Shown here: positions 60,084 through 64,000 of the stretch, piece by piece
How positions within the stretch are numbered: position 1 is the first letter of the stretch
Layout of the letters: each line of letters starts with the position of its first letter
Assembly (NCBI GenBank): GCA_033065855.1
Contig: JAVXUO010002486.1
Location: 310,001-374,000 of the forward strand
Source of the DNA: Escallonia rubra
Lineage: Eukaryota > Streptophyta > Magnoliopsida > Escalloniales > Escalloniaceae
DNA length: 64,000 bases
Reading direction: 5' to 3'
The notes under the pieces: model-generated
Told to the model about the DNA's origin: nothing
What the model saw: the letters and a program-made list of their open reading frames with translations, nothing else
Database searches by the model: none
Made by a program: the position numbers and the translations under genes

Positions 60084-61338
60084 GGGATAATATCATTTTA
60101 CTCCCCTGAACTATCCCCGTTTTGTTATTTTGGTCCCTGCATTTTAAAATTCGTTAAATCAGTCCCTGTACTTTGTGCCGTCATCAATTTAGTCCCTCCC
60201 GTTAGCATTTCTGTTAAATAATGAAAAAATATGGGATAATACCATTTTAGTCCCTGAACTATCCCCGCTTTTTTATTTTGGTCCCTGTACTTTAAAGTTC
60301 GTTAAATCAGTCCATGTACTTTGCATCGTCATTAATTTAGTCCCTCCGTTAGCATTTCTGTTATAAATTTAGGGATATTTCTGTCAAGCCCTAACCTTAT
60401 AGTCCTCAACCTCTCCCCCTTACCTTTCTCTCTCTTCTCCCTTCCCCATCTTCCTTTCCTCCCTCTCTTCTCCATCCTAGCAGCCACCACCAAAATCATG
60501 AACTCCAAATTTCATCCCTTTAAAACTAAACCCATCAATCATCTTCCACTACAATTACATATGACTCACCACATGGAACATCTCTTACCTGATTTAACAT
60601 ACCCTTCCTCCTCCCTCTCAACACCAACACCCCAATTACAGCAAAGGAAACTAGGAAGCCCACCCAATTCCTTCCATTCTCAGATCTGTAACGAAAAATA
60701 ACAAGAATCTGCAAAGGAAACCCAGAAAGGTCACCCATCTCTATGGAGGGCTTATGCATTCCACCAATTGCTAAAGAAAAGGCAGAAGCGGTGATGGTTG
60801 ATTTACGGTGGTCGCAGCAGATGTGGGGGAAGAAGAATGGGGGAGAGTGGGGGGTTAATGACAGGTAGGATTAACATGTCTTCTCGTGGCTGAGAATGGT
60901 GGTGATCGAACAGCTGGTGGTGATGGTTGATTTATGGTGGTGGTAGCAATGGTGGAAAGGCGGTTGGGGGGGGGGGTGGTGCTGTGGGTTGGGGGACGGC
61001 AGAAATGGAAGATATATGAAATATTTTTTCATTATTTGACTAAAATACCCCCGAGTTTTAACAGAAATGCTAACGGAGGGACTAAATTAATGACGATGCA
61101 AAGTAAATGGACTGATTTAACGAACTTTAAAGTACAGGGACCAAAATAAAAAATCGGGGATAGTTCAGGGACTAAAATGGTATTATCCCATATTTTTTCA
61201 TTATTTAACAGAAATGCTAACGGGAGGGACTAAATTGATGACGGCACAAAGTACAGGGACTGATTTAACGAATTTTAAAATGCAGGGACCAAAATAACAA
61301 AACGGGGATAGTTCAGGGGAGTAAAATGGTATTATCCC
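60084..61338. mobile_element. MULE with doubled terminal inverted repeats and 9-bp TSD
   Basis: An exact 9-bp repeat TTTCAAAAA flanks it (60,075-60,083 and 61,339-61,347). Each end has two modules in a row, both beginning GGGATAATA: 60,084-60,232 (149 bp) then from 60,233, mirrored by 61,190-61,338 and a module ending at 61,189. Modules share CTATCCCCG, TTTTGGTCCCTG, CGTTAAATCAGTCC and GTTAGCATTTCTGTTA. The core is CT-rich then GT-rich. No transposase frame. Confidence 0.92.
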
Positions 61339-61569
61339 TTTCAAAAAAGTGGAAAACTTCACACCTCAATTTCAAATTGAAAAACTCTCTGCATCCCAGG
61401 GACTGTACTTCTCCAACTTTAAGAAGGTGCTCTAATAGCTGTCGAAAGTTTCCCTACCCATCTAAGCATTATACTAGAACCAACAACTTCCAACAACTAG
61501 CAGTATGCCAGTATTCAGTTTCCATTCAAGTAAAATCACAAATTAGTCATGTGGGGAACAAGAATTAAC

Positions 61570-61733
61570 CTTTTTCATCCAGGTTTTGAACTCAGACTAA
61601 TTCTTAGCTTTATTATAGACACGCCTCTTTTCCGATTGTCTAGCCCTCTTGGCTGCAGAATTCGCCTTTTTTGGAGCCGCTTCGCACACCACTAACTGGC
61701 TAGTCCTCAAGACCGGGACAATCGAAACAAACC
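61570..61733 (-). pseudogene. rps20: Plastid ribosomal protein S20 (bS20c) exon relic
   Basis: The minus-strand frame reads RTSQLVVCEAAPKKANSAAK and on through RARQSEKRRVYNKAK, which is the processing region and N-terminal helix of plastid S20 (EAAP-KKADSAAKRARQ-EKRR-YNK). After KAKN comes an in-frame TAG, then SEFKTWMKK matching KSEIKTRMKK, followed by a GT donor at 61,569. So one exon survives with a premature stop and about one extra codon. The downstream exons that should follow are not visible: a MULE sits at 61,338 and TRIM and hAT copies beyond. A first exon may lie in the GC-rich 61,800-62,100 but cannot be fixed. Confidence 0.78.
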
Positions 61734-62143
61734 TTGCAAAATTCCACAAATTAAAAAAAGAATTTTGTCATTTTACACTGAAATTGCAAGAGAAAAAAGA
61801 GTGAAAACCGAATGGGGAAATGGGTGTTGTGTATTGACTCGTACGAACAGAAAATTTTGCAGCAACCGGCGTCGGCGCGGCGTCAATGCCATCAAGTACT
61901 GAAGGGTTAACCGGTCAAGGGTGATTGGTTCTTCAAGAGTTTGCCGGCAGCCGGCACTCCTGGCAGGGTGAGGCCGTGAGCGCGGCAGGGTGAAGCCATG
62001 GATTGAAGGCAAAATTTGGCGACTGGTCGCGGCGGTCGCCGGTCGGACGGAGTAGTCGACGCCTGACGTCCGACAGTCAAAGTCTCGTCGTCAACGGTCA
62101 AGATCTAGTCGTCCATCACTTTGTCGTCCCCTTGTCGAAGCTA

Positions 62144-63288
62144 GGGAAAATTGCAGAAACCACCCTCGTGGTTTGGGTCAGTTGCAAAAAGACCCCTGCA
62201 GTTTCAAAAGTTTCAACAAGACACATGAGGTTAAAAATGTGTTGCATCCGTCAAGAAACGTTACAGAATCAACGAATTGCCTAAACGTCCCCTGTATATA
62301 ACAATCTTGTATGGTTTCTGAAACCCTAACGTTCAATCCAAAATTTACAAACTCTTTAAAAAAAAATCGTCGCCTTCAACCAAAAAGCCCTCCTTTGTAT
62401 CTCTCCCACAAAAAGCCCTAATTTCTTCTCAAATCCTACCAAAACCTAACCCTAGCCGTCACCCTCGCCAACCAAAGCTCACTCACCACCACCGCCTGTT
62501 TGCTACCACTGCCCGTCTGCAACCACCTAGCCTCGTCACCTTCGGTGCCGTCAGCCCCATTACTGTGCACCGCCAGCGTAAGCATCTTCATTGCTGGTAC
62601 ACATTTGCACCCCTAGCCCCATCAACCACCACTTGCGCCGCTAGCCCCATTACCATGCACCTCCGACGTCCCTTCATTGCCAGAACAAACTTGCGCCACC
62701 AGCCCACCAACCTCCACTTGTGCCGTTACCGTGCGCCGCCAACCCACTTACCTCCGTTTGCGCTAGTACCGTGCTCCGCCACCCCCATCAATCCCGTCTT
62801 GGTCCATCGCCAAACCCGCCATCGAGCCCAGACACTTGCACCACAGCCACCAGCCCCAATCACCCATCGGGATCCTAGTCCTGTCCACCATTTAAATGAA
62901 AAAAAACCCTAGATCTACAATTTGGAAGCCGCAAATTGATTCACCAGAGCAATGAAATGGAAATCTTATGAATAATTTATGTGATTGATGCAATCTGAAA
63001 ATGAAATTGGAAATTGATTTAATTGTAATTAAAAGGGTGGGGTTTAGAGGTTTCATACCTTATAATGGTCAAAGAGATCTATCCAAGGGCAAAAACGGGT
63101 TTCCAATAGGTATTTGGCAATGCTACTTGCCATCCAGGCACGTTTACCCAAAATGCTGTTAAAAGAGACGGGTTTCTTGACGGATGCAACACATTTTTAA
63201 CCTCATGTGTCTTGTTGAAACTTTTGAAACTGCAGGGGTCTTTTTTGCAATTGACCCAAACCACGAGGGTGGTTTCTGCAATTTTCTC
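62144..63288. mobile_element. Non-autonomous MULE-B, same family as MULE-A, 9-bp TSD
   Basis: Inverted ends of about 120 bp, nearly identical to each other, begin GGGAAAATTGCAGAAACC and share GGTTTGGGTCAGTTGC with MULE-A, then diverge (AGTTTCAACAAGACACATGA here). The exact 9-bp flank TCGAAGCTA lies at 62,135-62,143 and 63,289-63,297. The core (62,440-62,900) is CCA/CGCC-rich with a long low-complexity frame. No transposase. TIR similarity suggests recent activity. Confidence 0.93.
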
Positions 63289-63379
63289 TCGAAGCTACTG
63301 TCTGAAGGTCAAGGTGGGTTCAACCGTCAGATCACATCGCGGCCAGATCTGGTCTCCGGTTAGTTCACTGTCCACCGAT

Positions 63380-63396
63380 GAGAGTGAGAGAGAGAG

Positions 63397-63433
<37 letters not shown>

Positions 63434-63435
63434 AC
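63380..63435. repeat. (GA)n(GT)n microsatellite
   Basis: A short GAGAGAGA run passes directly into a GTGTGT run of about 36 bp. All frames across it are compositional. Confidence 0.9.
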
Positions 63436-63479
63436 GCGCCGATTGTGGGTCTCTCAGGGAACGGGGTCGGTGCGAATGC

Positions 63480-63556
63480 CGAAAACCAAAAAAAAAATTC
63501 AAAAGTCAGGGGGTGCTTCCCCCCCCCCCCCCCCTTGTCACCATGTGGGTCTGCCC
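63480..63556. mobile_element. hAT-like MITE end fragment
   Basis: A run of A, then GTCAGGGGGTGCTTCC, a poly-C run (about 63,519-63,533) and GTGGGTCTGCCCCTG mimic the right end of the MITE at 58,302-58,724, whose poly-C also sits just inside the terminus. Only this piece is seen. Confidence 0.4.
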
Positions 63557-63559
63557 CTG

Positions 63560-64000
63560 CTTGTCATTATTTGTTGGTCTAAAACTTAGATAATATTTGA
63601 GATGGATTTTAGAGTGGTCAAACATGTTCTAAACGATTGAAAATAAGTTGTGTTGCGTTTCGCAAAAAAATCAAAGGATTCAAAACACCCAAAATCATAA
63701 ACTATACTTTTGAAGAAACAGGTTTGATCAACTAAACCATTAGATTACCCTCACTTTTTTTTAGACCGTATAATTAGGGCTTCACAATTCTTATCTCATG
63801 CAACCAAATAAAAAGAAAGTGCACACGTATAATTAGAATTACTTATAAGAGATAAGATAAAATACAAAAGGATAAAGAAAAAATACATAACATTGTATAG
63901 TGCAATATTTTCAAATTTTTTTTAAAGAATTTTTTTGAGAGTCATGCATCTTATTTGATGACCTTTTTGGTTATTTTTTCACGGTAAAATTGGGATAAAT
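63560..64000. other. AT-rich sequence, nothing recognised
   Basis: No frame, repeat pair or splice structure stands out to the right edge. Confidence 0.5.

Noticed and set aside
62565-62912. 115-residue histidine/proline/arginine-rich frame
   Set aside because: Low-complexity CCA/CGCC core of MULE-B; no domain is visible.

Overview
The window is plant nuclear DNA, most likely from a eudicot. Genes are split by GT-AG introns, intergenic DNA is AT-rich and full of small transposons, and the gene set (S-protein homologue, ALMT, VAN3-binding-like, MEB-like, plastid proteins) is plant-specific. No rRNA, tRNA or CRISPR was seen. All calls come from reading the sequence; no database was searched.

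Layout. 1-4.8 kb: the 3' seven exons of a membrane-protein-of-ER-body-like (MEB-like, VIT/CCC1-related) gene whose 5' end lies left of the window. 4.8-9.6 kb: a Mutator-like element with an exact 9-bp target duplication, an older decayed element and a third long-TIR element. 9.6-21.35 kb: a second, broken MEB-like copy with a TATA box and open 5' exons. It is split by a CACTA element (itself hit by a hAT), a CACTA MITE, LTR-element relics and a hAT-like MITE. 21.6-22.9 kb: another TIR element. 24.1-28.7 kb (-): TMPIT/TMEM120-like membrane protein, 10 exons. 29.8-33.6 kb (+): plastid-type membrane protein with a C-terminal Cys4 zinc ribbon. 34.1-36.1 kb (-): short VAN3-binding/FORKED-like protein. 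38.2-38.6 kb (-): secreted S-protein homologue. 42.2-44.0 kb (+): 6-phosphogluconolactonase whose last exon holds a 327-bp in-frame tandem duplication. 44.8-46.7 kb (-): plastid membrane protein of unknown function. 48.2-51.4 kb (-): ALMT channel of the vacuolar type. 51.7-52.0 kb: a complete 292-bp TRIM/SMART-type LTR element. 55.0-57.5 kb (-): a small basic 89-aa protein with a 2.1-kb 5'-UTR intron. 58.3-63.6 kb: a transposon cluster with a hAT MITE, a three-LTR TRIM array, a MULE with doubled TIRs and a second MULE of the 4.8-kb family, around a relic exon of plastid ribosomal protein S20.

The genes do not form one pathway; this is an ordinary gene-rich plant segment. The most notable points are the PGL internal duplication, the decayed MEB-like tandem pair, and several miniature elements with clear target-site duplications.
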